From assembly GCF_001428045.1 (NCBI RefSeq), contig NZ_LMSD01000010.1, positions 139,434-203,433 of the forward strand: DNA of 64,000 nucleotides, written 5' to 3'. The stretch comes from Paenibacillus sp. Soil750. GTDB taxonomy: Bacteria > Bacillota > Bacilli > Paenibacillales > NBRC-103111. The position numbers were made by a program, and so were the translations under genes. The notes under the pieces were generated by a model. The model was given only the letters and a program-made list of their open reading frames with translations. It was not told the DNA's origin and ran no database searches. Numbering within the stretch: position 1 is the stretch's first letter; every line of letters starts with the position of its first letter. Below, one piece after another: positions 53,129 through 61,905 of this stretch.

Positions 53129-53159
53129 TAAATAAACATTAACGTAAGGGAAAAGTAAA
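53129..53159 (-). promoter_or_regulatory. MerR-type promoter of the fusion gene
   Basis: On the minus strand TTTACT is followed after 19 bases (TTTCCCTTACGTTAATGTT) by TATTTA. CCTTACGTTA occurs at the same register as in 52015-52045. Confidence 0.5.
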
Positions 53160-53264
53160 GTTGAAAATAGCAATGTCTAGCTAGTTAGGAGTCGTCTCTC
53201 ATTACCAAATTGTGGAATATACTATAAAGATAGTACTAGTTATTGTTTGAAAGGAGGGAGCCAG

Positions 53265-53945
53265 ATGGCAACTAGAAAGGATTTCATCGATCTTGTTGCA
53301 CCGATTGCTTTGAAGCTTCGTTTAGAAGGCTCGCCAATTTTCCCATCTGTTCGAATTGCACAAGCAATACTAGAAACTGGGGGTAAAATAAACGCTTGGA
53401 ATAACTTGGTTGGATATAAAGTTGGAAATGGCGTACTAACACCTTATTGGCAAGGCGATCGTGTGTCAGTAAGCACATGGGAATTCATAAATGAGGATCA
53501 TATGTTTAATGTACCGGGGGATTTTCGGGCATACAGCACCATTGAGGACGGATTTCGAGATCAAGATTTGTTGTTTCAAGCTGCGCGTTATTCGGCAGTA
53601 CGGTCAGCAAGCATTCCACAAACTCAAACAGCTGCGCTACAGAAGAGTGGATACGCGACTGACCCTGCCTATACAAGTAAATTGAATATGATGATAGCGA
53701 CGGAAGGGTTAACTTTCTTCGATGAGGAGGTCATTCGGATGTTAGAGAACTTACAGGCCCAGATTTCAGAATTAACAAGTAGAGTACACTCACTCGAAGA
53801 GCAGGCCGCTTTGATGGTCGTGCCAACATGGGCGAAGTCAGCCGTTGATGCGGCAGTAAAGGCCGGTTTGATCGACACACCTGAGAAAGGGAGCTATGAT
53901 TTCTATCGCTTATTAACTGTGTTACATCGCAAGGGCATTATATAA
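53265..53945 (+). CDS. N-acetylglucosaminidase (LytG-like) with C-terminal helical domain
   Basis: 226 residues from the ATG at 53265, behind AAAGGAGGG. A glucosaminidase (GH73) fold is suggested by SVRIAQAILETGG with catalytic Glu, WNNLVGYKVG, FRAYSTIEDGFRDQDLLF and YATDPAYTSKLNMMI. No signal peptide is visible, as in prophage or sporulation-associated hydrolases. Residues 155-175 form a coiled coil (LENLQAQISELTSRVHSLEE), and the C-terminus (VPTWAKSAVDAAVKAGLIDT) resembles an SLH-like or phage endolysin tail. Confidence 0.85.
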   Translation: MATRKDFIDLVAPIALKLRLEGSPIFPSVRIAQAILETGGKINAWNNLVGYKVGNGVLTPYWQGDRVSVSTWEFINEDHMFNVPGDFRAYSTIEDGFRDQDLLFQAARYSAVRSASIPQTQTAALQKSGYATDPAYTSKLNMMIATEGLTFFDEEVIRMLENLQAQISELTSRVHSLEEQAALMVVPTWAKSAVDAAVKAGLIDTPEKGSYDFYRLLTVLHRKGII

Positions 53946-53986
53946 TATGTGGAAGAATATAGGGGCCGAAAGGGGCAATGATGAGG

Positions 53987-54148
53987 TTAGTAAATCATTC
54001 GGCCTTTAATTCTTACATTTTCACCATATTTGGCTTGCATCAACTTCGTTTGCTCTTGCATATAAGCATAAATTTCTTTCAAGCGGTTCTTTCTAGGTTT
54101 AATTGTTTCTTTAATTTCGCCATTCAACACGATATCGTAAACGATCAT
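53987..54148 (-). CDS. Small hypothetical protein
   Basis: 53 residues. An excellent AAAGGAG lies 11 bases before the ATG at 54148. The text MIVYDIVLNGEIKETIKPRK is basic and helical with RLKEIYAYMQEQTKLMQAKY, a plausible small conserved protein of Paenibacillaceae. No known family or motif. It is convergent with the glucosaminidase gene. Confidence 0.6.
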   Translation of the reverse strand: MIVYDIVLNGEIKETIKPRKNRLKEIYAYMQEQTKLMQAKYGENVRIKGRMIY

Positions 54149-54322
54149 TCTAGTTCAGCTCCTTTGTTTTGTCTTTCTAATATCATTGTAGACGATGAAT
54201 ATTAAGGGACGATTAAAATTTCTTTTCAATTTTGTGAATAAAATGAAGGTTATGTTAAATAAACGTTAAAAATGCCTAAAATAGTGATCATTTTTTTTTA
54301 TCAGTATTTTACAAGTTTTGGA

Positions 54323-54422
54323 TGTGTATAAGTTTATGCACAATATCCCCCTATGCTTTGTCAGCCTTCATGGTACATATTAACAATTTACCCACAGGAT
54401 ATGCACACTTATCTGTGGATAA
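54323..54422. promoter_or_regulatory. DnaA-box cluster upstream of sda
   Basis: Three perfect matches to TTATNCACA: TGTGTATAA (54323-54331, inverse), TTATGCACA (54334-54342) and TGTGGATAA (54414-54422, inverse, the strongest box). Two one-mismatch sites, TTACCCACA (54388-54396) and ATATGCACA (54399-54407), lie between. They end 69 bases before the sda start. DnaA binding here is expected to activate sda as in Bacillus. Confidence 0.8.
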
Positions 54423-54490
54423 CGGAACGCTTGTTCTATCAAAAACCCCATGATACTATTAGTTTAAATTATAGAATATGGGTGATTTCA

Positions 54491-54646
54491 GTGAGACAAA
54501 TTAGCGATGAGACATTGATCGACTCTTATTACAAGGCACTAGATTTAAGATTAGAATCGGATTTTCTTGAACTATTGCTCGCGGAAATACAGCGACGCAA
54601 ATTAAAGCTATCCGTGATCATTAAGGACGAAGCACCACTTAATTAA
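54491..54646 (+). CDS. sda: Sda sporulation checkpoint inhibitor
   Basis: 51 residues from the GTG at 54491 (VRQISDETLIDSYYKALDLR); an in-frame ATG far upstream at 54353 runs through the DnaA boxes. The Sda helical hairpin is clear: SDETLIDSYYKALDLRLESD then FLELLLAEIQRRKL. Sda binds the sensor histidine kinase KinA and blocks sporulation during replication trouble. In Bacillus it is transcribed from a DnaA-controlled promoter, matching the box cluster here. It is somewhat longer at the C-terminus than B. subtilis Sda. Confidence 0.9.
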   Translation: MRQISDETLIDSYYKALDLRLESDFLELLLAEIQRRKLKLSVIIKDEAPLN

Positions 54647-54891
54647 TAATTGAACTCAGCACGTATTTGCAGGGTATAGCTAGAATGACAGTCGGGGCAA
54701 TTCAAGAGGTGAAGGCAGGGCTCTTGCTCGTCGCCTTCCTGGTTTGTCAAGGAAATGTTGTTCATCTCGTAAGGCGAATAAGGACCGAGCAAGTCACTCA
54801 GCTTACCATGGTCACACATACGCTGCGAGCACACAGGACAGTTGGTTTGCAATTCTTGCATGCCGTTACAAACTGGACATATAGATGACAA
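54643..54891 (-). CDS. Small zinc-ribbon protein
   Basis: 82 residues. Three C-x-x-C knuckles (SSICPVCNG, NCPVCSQRMC, LLNCPDCHS) indicate a zinc-binding ribbon. Its stop codon overlaps the end of sda in convergent orientation. GGAATAC-type context upstream gives a modest ribosome-binding site. Unknown family; perhaps a regulator or an assembly factor. Confidence 0.6.
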   Translation of the reverse strand: MSSICPVCNGMQELQTNCPVCSQRMCDHGKLSDLLGPYSPYEMNNISLTNQEGDEQEPCLHLLNCPDCHSSYTLQIRAEFNY

Positions 54892-54895
54892 AGGG

Positions 54896-54940
54896 GTATT
54901 CCTCCTAATCCGTAGATTAGGTTAGAATACCCCTTTTCAT
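54896..54940. terminator. Terminator between yumC and the zinc-ribbon gene
   Basis: GGGGTATTC..CTAATC-CGTA-GATTAG..GAATACCCC then TTTT. It faces the minus-strand yumC transcript from downstream, and the symmetrical A/T ends permit use in both directions. Confidence 0.75.
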
Positions 54941-54949
54941 TGCTATTCA

Positions 54950-55951
54950 TTATAATTTCAAGTTCGAACTGTGTCCTGGTGAAAGCTTGGCACTTGGATC
55001 AATGTAAACTTTGGCATTGTTAATTGCCGTAGGTGCTTCACCGAAGCCAACAGCGATCAGTTTCAATTTACCAGGGTATGTCGTAATATCGCCGGCAGCG
55101 AAGATACCTGGGATCGTCGTTTCCATACGGGAATCAACAACGATGGAGCCGTTTTCGATTTCGAGCCCCCATTCAGAAATCGGTCCGAGAGAGGATACGA
55201 AGCCGAAGTTAATAATAATGGCGTCGACATCGTGGATGCTTTCTTCGCCTGATTTAATATTTTTAAGAGTAATTTGCTCGATACGATCTGTTCCGTGAAG
55301 CTTAGTGATTTCGGTTGGTGTAACGATGTTAACCTTCGAATTCATTAAGTTCTCTACACTGTGCTCATGAGCACGGAATTTATCTCGACGGTGGATCAAG
55401 GTTACTTGCTCAGCAATAGGTTCAAGCATCAAAGCCCAATCAACTGCGGAATCACCGCCGCCGCTAATAAGTACTTTTTGACCGGCAAATGCATTCAAGT
55501 CACTTACGAAGTAATGTAAATTTTTCTTCTCGAATTGAGCTGCTTCCGGTAACTCAAGACGACGCGGCTCGAATGCGCCAACTCCACCTGAAATAATAAC
55601 GGCATGGCTCAGATGTACACCTTTGTCTGTTGTAATTTCAAAAAGACGTTCTTCTTTCTTAACGACATTATGTACTTTTTCTTCCAAACAAATATCAATA
55701 GGGAAGTGTTTCATTTGATCAGATAAGTTATTTACAAGCTCTTGAGCTGTAATTTTTGGGAAGCCTGCAACATCATAAATATATTTTTCGGGATAAAGAG
55801 CTGCAAGTTGACCACCAAGTTGTGGCATGCTTTCAATGATTTTCACAGATGCTTGACGCATCCCTGCATAAAAGGATGCAAACATGCCAGCAGGGCCGCC
55901 GCCAATTACAATAATATCAACGATGTCTTGACTGGTTTCTCTCTCGTTCAT
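54950..55951 (-). CDS. Ferredoxin/flavodoxin-NADP+ reductase type 2 (YumC)
   Basis: 333 residues from the ATG at 55951, well spaced from GGAGG; a longer GTG/ATG version is possible. Thioredoxin-reductase-like flavoprotein: FAD motif [24 protein letters not shown] motif [15 protein letters not shown], and [20 protein letters not shown]. It lacks the CxxC of thioredoxin reductase, as YumC-type enzymes do. It transfers electrons from NADPH to ferredoxin/flavodoxin. Divergent from the NDH-2 gene, as in Bacillus. Confidence 0.9.
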   Translation of the reverse strand: MNERETSQDIVDIIVIGGGPAGMFASFYAGMRQASVKIIESMPQLGGQLAALYPEKYIYDVAGFPKITAQELVNNLSDQMKHFPIDICLEEKVHNVVKKEERLFEITTDKGVHLSHAVIISGGVGAFEPRRLELPEAAQFEKKNLHYFVSDLNAFAGQKVLISGGGDSAVDWALMLEPIAEQVTLIHRRDKFRAHEHSVENLMNSKVNIVTPTEITKLHGTDRIEQITLKNIKSGEESIHDVDAIIINFGFVSSLGPISEWGLEIENGSIVVDSRMETTIPGIFAAGDITTYPGKLKLIAVGFGEAPTAINNAKVYIDPSAKLSPGHSSNLKL

Positions 55952-56343
55952 GATAGAACCTCCGATCAAACCCATAGTGTAACACAGTGATAATCATACT
56001 CATTATAAACGTCACTTCTATTGAAGGAAACAGAAAAGTTTAAATTTAACATATATATTGCTTATAGATAGGATAAGTAAATGCTTACATGGATTAGATG
56101 GGCTAAAACGCCTATAATACAAGATTTTTTATGCAAAATGACACTTGATATTTACTTATGAAAATTATATCATATCATGAGAATCGGTTTACCATGTTGT
56201 GATGAATTTCCACCTGTTTAATCATAATTCACTTCGAAAGCGTGCAAACTAGTAGCAGAATACTACTTTTGAAGCTGTTTGTGTAATTTTTCACAAGATA
56301 GAGAGACCATGGGACAAAATACGGATATGGAAGTGAGAGAGAC
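55952..56343. promoter_or_regulatory. Divergent promoter region between yumC and yumB
   Basis: A 392-base A/T-rich gap between divergent genes with several TATAAT-like boxes (e.g. near 56170). It presumably holds both promoters. No conserved operator is recognised. Confidence 0.4.
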
Positions 56344-57534
56344 ATGAGTAGAATACCAAGAATCGTTATATTAGGAGCCGGTTACGGCGGAATCCTTGCT
56401 GCAATTCGGTTGCAAAAGGAATTGAACTACAACGAAGCTGATGTTACGCTTGTTAACAAGCATGACTATCACTACATTACAACACATCTTCACATGCCTG
56501 CTGCAGGGACAGATAATCCTGAAAATGCACGCGTGAACATTTTGAAATTGATTGATGAATTTAAAGTTGATTTCGTGAAATCGACAGTTACGCAAATTCG
56601 TCCACATGAGAAAAAGGTTATTTTGGAAGACGGAACACTTTCCTACGACTACCTAGTAATCGGACTTGGTGGCGAAGCGGAAACTTTCGGAATTCCTGGT
56701 CTGAAAGAAAATGCGCTGAATATTCGCAGTATTAACAGTGTTCGCTTTATTCGTGAGCACATTGAATATCAATTCGCGAAGTTTAAACGTGAACCAGATC
56801 GCAAAGATTACCTAACTTTCGTTATCGGTGGCGCTGGATTTACTGGTATTGAATTCATTGGTGAACTTGCTGATCGTATCCCTCTTCTATGCAAAGAGTT
56901 CGATGTGGATCCTTCCCTTGTGAAGATTTATAATATTGAAGCTGCGCCAACTGCATTGCCAGGTTTCGATCCTGAGCTTGTTGAGTATGCGATGAAAGTT
57001 CTTACGGACAAAGGTATAACTTTCAAAATTGGTACAGCCATTAAAGAATGTACGCCAGAAGGTGTTCTGATTGCTGGCGATGAGTTCATCAAAGCAGCAA
57101 CAGTTGTATGGACAGGCGGTATCCGCGGTAACCATATGTTAGATGAAGCTGGCTTCGAAACGATGCGCGGTAGAATTAAAGTGAATGAGCACCTTCATGC
57201 TCCAGGCTTTGATAATATTTATGTTGTGGGTGACTGTTCCATCGTGATGAACGATGAAGGCAGACCATATCCACCAACAGCACAAATTGCGATGCAACAA
57301 GGTGAAGCTGTGGCTCACAACTTGATCGCGTCGATTCGTGGATCGCAAATGAAAACTTTCAAGTACTCGAACAAAGGTACAGTAGCTTCCCTTGGTAAAG
57401 GTCAAGCGATCGGTATCGTAGGTTCCCGTAAATTGAAAGGGAATGTCGCTGCTATGATGAAAAAAGTGGTTGATATGAGATACCTTTACATTATTGGCGG
57501 AATTCCACTAGTTATACGTAAAGGCCGTTTCTAG
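56344..57534 (+). CDS. Type II NADH:quinone oxidoreductase (YumB-like NDH-2)
   Basis: 396 residues, the usual NDH-2 length. FAD motif RIVILGAGYGGILAAIRLQK, NADH-binding VIGGAGFTGIEFIGELADR near residue 162, and the quinone-region IYVVGDCSIVMNDEGRPYPP with TAQIAMQQGE. It is membrane-bound through a C-terminal amphipathic region (MRYLYIIGGIPLVIRKGRF). It feeds menaquinone, which MqnE and the UbiD-type decarboxylase help produce. Start at ATG behind GTGAGAGAG is weak but fits alignment. Confidence 0.9.
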   Translation: MSRIPRIVILGAGYGGILAAIRLQKELNYNEADVTLVNKHDYHYITTHLHMPAAGTDNPENARVNILKLIDEFKVDFVKSTVTQIRPHEKKVILEDGTLSYDYLVIGLGGEAETFGIPGLKENALNIRSINSVRFIREHIEYQFAKFKREPDRKDYLTFVIGGAGFTGIEFIGELADRIPLLCKEFDVDPSLVKIYNIEAAPTALPGFDPELVEYAMKVLTDKGITFKIGTAIKECTPEGVLIAGDEFIKAATVVWTGGIRGNHMLDEAGFETMRGRIKVNEHLHAPGFDNIYVVGDCSIVMNDEGRPYPPTAQIAMQQGEAVAHNLIASIRGSQMKTFKYSNKGTVASLGKGQAIGIVGSRKLKGNVAAMMKKVVDMRYLYIIGGIPLVIRKGRF

Positions 57535-57561
57535 TCAAGGAATGCTAACGGGGGGATTGCC

Positions 57562-57843
57562 ATGCGACACTGTAGTGTCCAAGTAAGAGGACTTCTTACC
57601 CGGGATGAACTGGATCGTTACAATGCCTTGATCGAAGTCGGTCACTTCTTAGAGACTGAGAAACGTTACGATCATGTCGCTGTTGTCCAAAAGGAAATTG
57701 ATATCCTCATTCTTCCTGCGATTGAACGTCTGAAGGAAAAGAGTCGTCAGCGTGACCGTGATACGGAAGCGTATCTAGCACGTAAAGCTCAGATGGAAAC
57801 TGAATTAGCAGCTGCTCTGCGTGACGACGAGGATGAAGAATAG
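57562..57843 (+). CDS. Small charged hypothetical protein
   Basis: 93 residues, ATG behind GGGGGGAT, 27 bases after the NDH-2 gene, so co-transcribed. It is helical and acidic at the C-terminus (RDRDTEAYLARKAQMETELA, LRDDEDEE). The N-terminus reads MRHCSVQVRGLLTRDELDRY. No family recognised; possibly a partner of the dehydrogenase. A terminator follows. Confidence 0.65.
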   Translation: MRHCSVQVRGLLTRDELDRYNALIEVGHFLETEKRYDHVAVVQKEIDILILPAIERLKEKSRQRDRDTEAYLARKAQMETELAAALRDDEDEE

Positions 57844-57847
57844 ATAC

Positions 57848-57888
57848 CAAAGAAGCATTGCTCTTCATGGAGCAGTGCTTCTTTTTTC
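57848..57888 (+). terminator. Terminator after the yumB operon
   Basis: AAAGAAGCATTGCTC and GAGCAGTGCTTCTTTTTT enclose a short loop. Confidence 0.85.
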
Positions 57889-57946
57889 TTTCTATGTAAC
57901 ATCAACAAAAAAGAGCAGAGGATCGAAGTCCTTTGCTCTTAAGTCA

Positions 57947-58693
57947 TTATACTTGAATGAATGACGCGAATTTCTCAGGAAGCATAACGTTCCCAACGTA
58001 GAAATCTCCGAACTCGCCAAAACGTGCGCTGACTTCATCAAAACGCATTTCGTACACGAGCTTTTTGAAATGAAGAGGATCATCCGAGAATAGTGTAACG
58101 CCCCATTCCCAATCATCCAATCCAACGGAGCCTGTAATGATTTGTTTTACTTTACCAGCATATGTACGACCGATCATCCCGTGGCTGCGCATCATCGTCT
58201 TACGATCTTCCGCAGGAACCATGTACCAGTTGTCATTGCCTTCACGACGCTTATTCATCGGGTAGAAGCAAATGTGCTTGGATTTCGGCAGAATCGGCTT
58301 CAAACGAGCTTGAAGCTCAGGATCTTGTGCAGGATCAACACCTGGCTTCGCCAGATAACTGCTCAATTCTACGATGGAGACGTAGGAATAAACGGGTATA
58401 GTAAAAGCAGCAAAGCTAGACTTGTTAAAAGCAGTTTCAAGCTCATTCAGCTCTTCCAATGTTTCACGCAGTTGCATGAAAACGAAATCAGCCTTCTGGC
58501 CAACGATGCTATAAACGGCAGTGCTGCCTAGTTTATCGTTCTCAATTTGTTGCCACTGGGACAAGAAGGATTGCAGCTCGTCCGCTGCATGCTTACGTTC
58601 TTGTGGGGTTGCAGCATGCCATGCATTCCAATCCATTAGACGGAAATCATGGAGCGCATACCAGCCTTCCAGCGTTTGTACGGCTTCACTCAT
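57947..58693 (-). CDS. hemQ: Coproheme decarboxylase HemQ
   Basis: 248 residues from the ATG at 58693, preceded by GGAGG; an upstream ATG at 58711 overlaps it. Chlorite-dismutase-like fold: [20 protein letters not shown] at the N-terminus, [20 protein letters not shown] and the heme pocket [40 protein letters not shown]. It completes the coproporphyrin-dependent heme pathway of Gram-positives by decarboxylating coproheme. The heme then serves CtaA-dependent oxidases. Confidence 0.93.
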   Translation of the reverse strand: MSEAVQTLEGWYALHDFRLMDWNAWHAATPQERKHAADELQSFLSQWQQIENDKLGSTAVYSIVGQKADFVFMQLRETLEELNELETAFNKSSFAAFTIPVYSYVSIVELSSYLAKPGVDPAQDPELQARLKPILPKSKHICFYPMNKRREGNDNWYMVPAEDRKTMMRSHGMIGRTYAGKVKQIITGSVGLDDWEWGVTLFSDDPLHFKKLVYEMRFDEVSARFGEFGDFYVGNVMLPEKFASFIQV

Positions 58694-58903
58694 TGTTTTT
58701 CCTCCATTCAAGGGCTAATATCCCCTACATTGTATCCAATTCATGGAGAAAGGGCAAATGCATGGAGGGGTGAAGTATAAGAAATGTCCAATTAATTGTT
58801 CAATTTGTGTACACTTTACCTGTACCATTTCGTAGATTACAATAATAAGAGCTATAGAGGCCAAAGTTAGGAAGTGCTTCTACATATATAAGGGGGAACT
58901 ATC

Positions 58904-59188
58904 GTGCTGCAAATGGTTATCGCCACTGTCTTAATGATGGTGTTATTCTTTGGGATCGGCTTTATTCTGAATATGCTAATGAAAACAACGTGGTTTCCAC
59001 TTTACGCATTCATTGCCTTAGTGATTGGGATTATCATCTATGGATACATGGGGAATTCTTCCTTTATGTCAAGTGACGAGAGTTTCACTATTGTTGACGT
59101 GATTCCGGCAATCGGCGGCTTAGTCGGCGCAATTTTGAGCGGTTCGGCGATCAAAGCACTGCGTATTCGCGGTTTCAAAATGTTCTAA
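58904..59188 (+). CDS. yuiB: YuiB-like membrane protein
   Basis: 94 residues with three transmembrane helices: VIATVLMMVLFFGIGFILNM, FPLYAFIALVIGIIIYGYMG and AIGGLVGAILSGSAIKALRI. The ending ALRIRGFKMF and the FFGIGFILNMLMKTTW start closely resemble B. subtilis YuiB, whose gene is also near yumB/yumC. Function unknown. The start is a GTG (AGGGGGA upstream). Confidence 0.8.
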   Translation: MLQMVIATVLMMVLFFGIGFILNMLMKTTWFPLYAFIALVIGIIIYGYMGNSSFMSSDESFTIVDVIPAIGGLVGAILSGSAIKALRIRGFKMF

Positions 59189-59257
59189 TATTACTGGGGC
59201 AATTGGGTCAGGCTAAGAGAAGTTACTTAAACTTCACTTACGGAGGAGACACGATCG

Positions 59258-60162
59258 GTGCCTTGGGCGAATGTGAATGGAACATCACTGCATTATGAGA
59301 TAACGGGACCAGAATGGGGCATGCCAATCGTTTTTATTCATCCCCCATTGTTAACGTTAGAAGCGTTCAGGTATCAGAAAGAACAACTAGGCGTCCATTT
59401 CCGAGTCATTACATTTGACATTAGAGGTCATGGCGGAAGTGCGAGTTCGAAGCAGTCACTAAGTTATCAACTTATTTCGCAAGACATAATAGGGCTTCTT
59501 GATTTCTTAGGGATCGAGGAAGCCTTTCTTTGTGGTTATTCAACTGGAGGAACGGTGGCCTTGGAGGCACTGCTTACACATCCCCAACGTTTGGTGGGGG
59601 GATTGTCGTAAGCGGAATGTCAGAATTGACGGATACGTACAATCGAATCAGAATTTGGCTTGCGATACGAATGGCGAATCCTAGTCGAATTATGAATTTT
59701 TTGATTAGAGCGATTACGTATGGCAATGCCGATAAAAAGACAACCTACCAGGAGTTAAAAGACCATGCCTTACAGGATAAAGCGGACAATGTGAGATCCT
59801 ATTTCGAGCAATCCCTGCGCTACAACTGCACAAATAGTCTCTCGAAGATTAAGCAGCCCGTCTTATTGATCTATGGTGAAAAAGACGTTGACTTCCATCC
59901 CTATGCTCAAATTCTCCATAGGGGGTTACCGCATAGTTCTCTTTTTTTCATCAAAGATGCGAAGCATCCGGTACCGATTCAAAGCGCTGCACGCATGAAT
60001 GACATCATTCATCTATGGGTGGACAGCCTCAAGGAGAAGGAACAAAAGGAACGTTGGAAGCTCGATCTAGCTATCGCGCAGAAGCTTAATCCTCAATTGT
60101 ATAGGAATGTAAACGAGTATTCGAGTGATGCTGAGCCCCCCATTTATACGCAAGAACAATGA
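59258..60162 (+). pseudogene. Alpha/beta hydrolase broken by a one-base frameshift in a G run
   Basis: The first frame (59258-59611) carries the hydrolase start (VNGTSLHYEITGPEWGMPIV), the oxyanion-region FIHPPLL, and nucleophile elbow GYSTGG. It ends at TAA in CGTTTGGTGGGGGGATTG. The second frame continues GIVVSGMSELTDTYNRIRIW, then PVLLIYGEKDVDFHPYAQIL and KDAKHPVPIQ with the acid and histidine. Adding one G to the run of six restores a single ~301-residue enzyme. It is either a real pseudogene, a slippage-prone switch, or an assembly error. Confidence 0.85.
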
Positions 60163-60171
60163 CGCCAAAAT

Positions 60172-60212
60172 TAAGATTCCATTGCTAGTGAAAATGCGAT
60201 GGAATCTTTTTC
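60172..60212 (+). terminator. Terminator after the hydrolase
   Basis: AAGATTCCAT and ATGGAATCTT enclose a 16-base loop, followed by TTTT. Confidence 0.75.
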
Positions 60213-60360
60213 TTGCCCAAAAGGTAAAATTATCTTTTCTCTTGTAGATACCAAGATTGTCGATTTTTGTGGTAGACTAATAGAGAGAGACTGAGACATG
60301 GGATAGCTAGATTATGAGCGATCTTTCAGTCGAGCTGAGGCAGGATGGTGCTGTAACGGG

Positions 60361-61854
60361 ATGAGAATGACGAATATGCTGCATTTCACCGAGAATCACA
60401 GGTTTTGCGTGAACCGTGAGTTTTCTTTGAGCAGTTTAGACTATAAAATGCTAGCGATGATGTATCAACCGATGATAGGCGGTTTGGCCATAAGTTTCTA
60501 TCAGGCGCTCTATCAGCAGATGAGTGCAGAGAAAGTGGGCTTTTCGCCGATGGAGCAGCAACGTAAGTTGTTTCTACTGCTAGAGCTTGAACAGAATGAG
60601 CGTGGTCGAAAGTATATTATTGAACAATCCTCCAAGCTAGAGGCGATTGGTCTGCTTCAGACGACTCGCAAGTTTGTACCCGAGGAAGAAGATTATGTTT
60701 TCGTCTATACATTGTTCGCGCCTTTAGGGCCGAATGAGTTTTTCCGAAATCAGCATTTAACGCTGCTGCTGCGCGACAAGGTTGGGAAGTTCATGCTGCT
60801 TTCGCTGCGTGAAGATCTGCTCTCGCCTGAACCAGAGGAGTGTCGTGAGGCGGTCGAGGAGAACTTGTCGGTTCCTTTTTATGAGTTATTCCGTCTGAAC
60901 ACACAGGTTGTGGATTATGAACTGGAACAAGCACTCTATGAGGCCTCTGCAAGCAAGCAAGGGGATGCACGGATGGACGTGACGACCAAAGGCTTCAAGT
61001 ATGCGGATATCATCATGAGATTCCCTCGTGGAGCAAGTAACCGCGTGTTCGTTGAAGCGCTGAAGCACAAACCGGAGCATATGGTCGCCATTAATATTGT
61101 GGCCAAGAAGTACAATCTGTCCTTGCAAGAAACGTGCCGCTTGCTTGATGAGGATGGCGTGTTCACTGAAGAAGGTGAGCTTGTCATGGATCTCATGCAA
61201 TATAATGCGAATCTGTTCTACAGACAGAGCAAGAAGCGGGATGAAGAGAGAGAGCGTACGACTACGAAATCTGAGGAAGAAGTGGAAACTTCGGAAGAGC
61301 AGTCTGTGGAGATGGCTTATTATTTAGAAGTACCTCAGCAACTGCGCGGCGAATGCACGGATCATCAGTACAACTACATCATGCGAAATGAGCCATACAC
61401 GGCTGTGTTGAAAATGTTTTTCACACAGGGTTCGATACCTGATGGCGTACTTAATATTTTCGAGAAAATCGATTTGAACTATAAATTAAAAGAAGAAGTT
61501 ATTAATGTGTTGATTCACTTCTTGCATATTGATCGTCGCTCTTGGGCCAAATCCTCCATTGAGGCTGTAGCTTCCGATATGCTTGGCAAGCAAATTAATA
61601 CGTATGAGCATGCCGTTGAATATGTACGTGAGAAAATCAATTACAAGCAGAAAGCTGCTTCTAAGGTGGAATCTGCGAAAGCGGGCGGAGGCTCTGCAAC
61701 GCGTGGACGTCAGGGCAAGACACAGAAGCCTCATATCCCTATTGTATTACCTGATACGGGGACTACAGCGTCTACTAGGCTGTCTGCAGAGGAGCTTGAG
61801 GCAGCTAGACGAATGGCGCAGAAGCTGGATGAGCGATTTAACCGGAAGAATTAG
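60361..61854 (+). CDS. dnaB: DnaB replication initiation/membrane attachment protein
   Basis: 497 residues, matching the Bacillus-type DnaB (not the replicative helicase). The N-terminal winged-helix region includes CVNREFSLSSLDYKMLAMMY and QPMIGGLAISFYQALYQQM. The C-terminal DnaB_2/DnaD-like region reads LKMFFTQGSIPDGVLNIFEK then LKEEVINVLIHFL. It loads the helicase through DnaI at the origin. The N-terminal in-frame starts MRMTNMLHF... leave the exact start open. dnaI follows after 51 bases. Confidence 0.9.
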   Translation: MRMTNMLHFTENHRFCVNREFSLSSLDYKMLAMMYQPMIGGLAISFYQALYQQMSAEKVGFSPMEQQRKLFLLLELEQNERGRKYIIEQSSKLEAIGLLQTTRKFVPEEEDYVFVYTLFAPLGPNEFFRNQHLTLLLRDKVGKFMLLSLREDLLSPEPEECREAVEENLSVPFYELFRLNTQVVDYELEQALYEASASKQGDARMDVTTKGFKYADIIMRFPRGASNRVFVEALKHKPEHMVAINIVAKKYNLSLQETCRLLDEDGVFTEEGELVMDLMQYNANLFYRQSKKRDEERERTTTKSEEEVETSEEQSVEMAYYLEVPQQLRGECTDHQYNYIMRNEPYTAVLKMFFTQGSIPDGVLNIFEKIDLNYKLKEEVINVLIHFLHIDRRSWAKSSIEAVASDMLGKQINTYEHAVEYVREKINYKQKAASKVESAKAGGGSATRGRQGKTQKPHIPIVLPDTGTTASTRLSAEELEAARRMAQKLDERFNRKN

Positions 61855-61905
61855 TAAGCGGCTTACTTATGGATTGAACGATGGAACTGTTAGGAGGTGC
61901 CGAAC

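Noticed and set aside
53978..54205. Plus-strand ORF after the glucosaminidase
   Set aside because: It is the shadow of the small minus-strand gene at 53987-54148, which has a strong ribosome-binding site and better composition.
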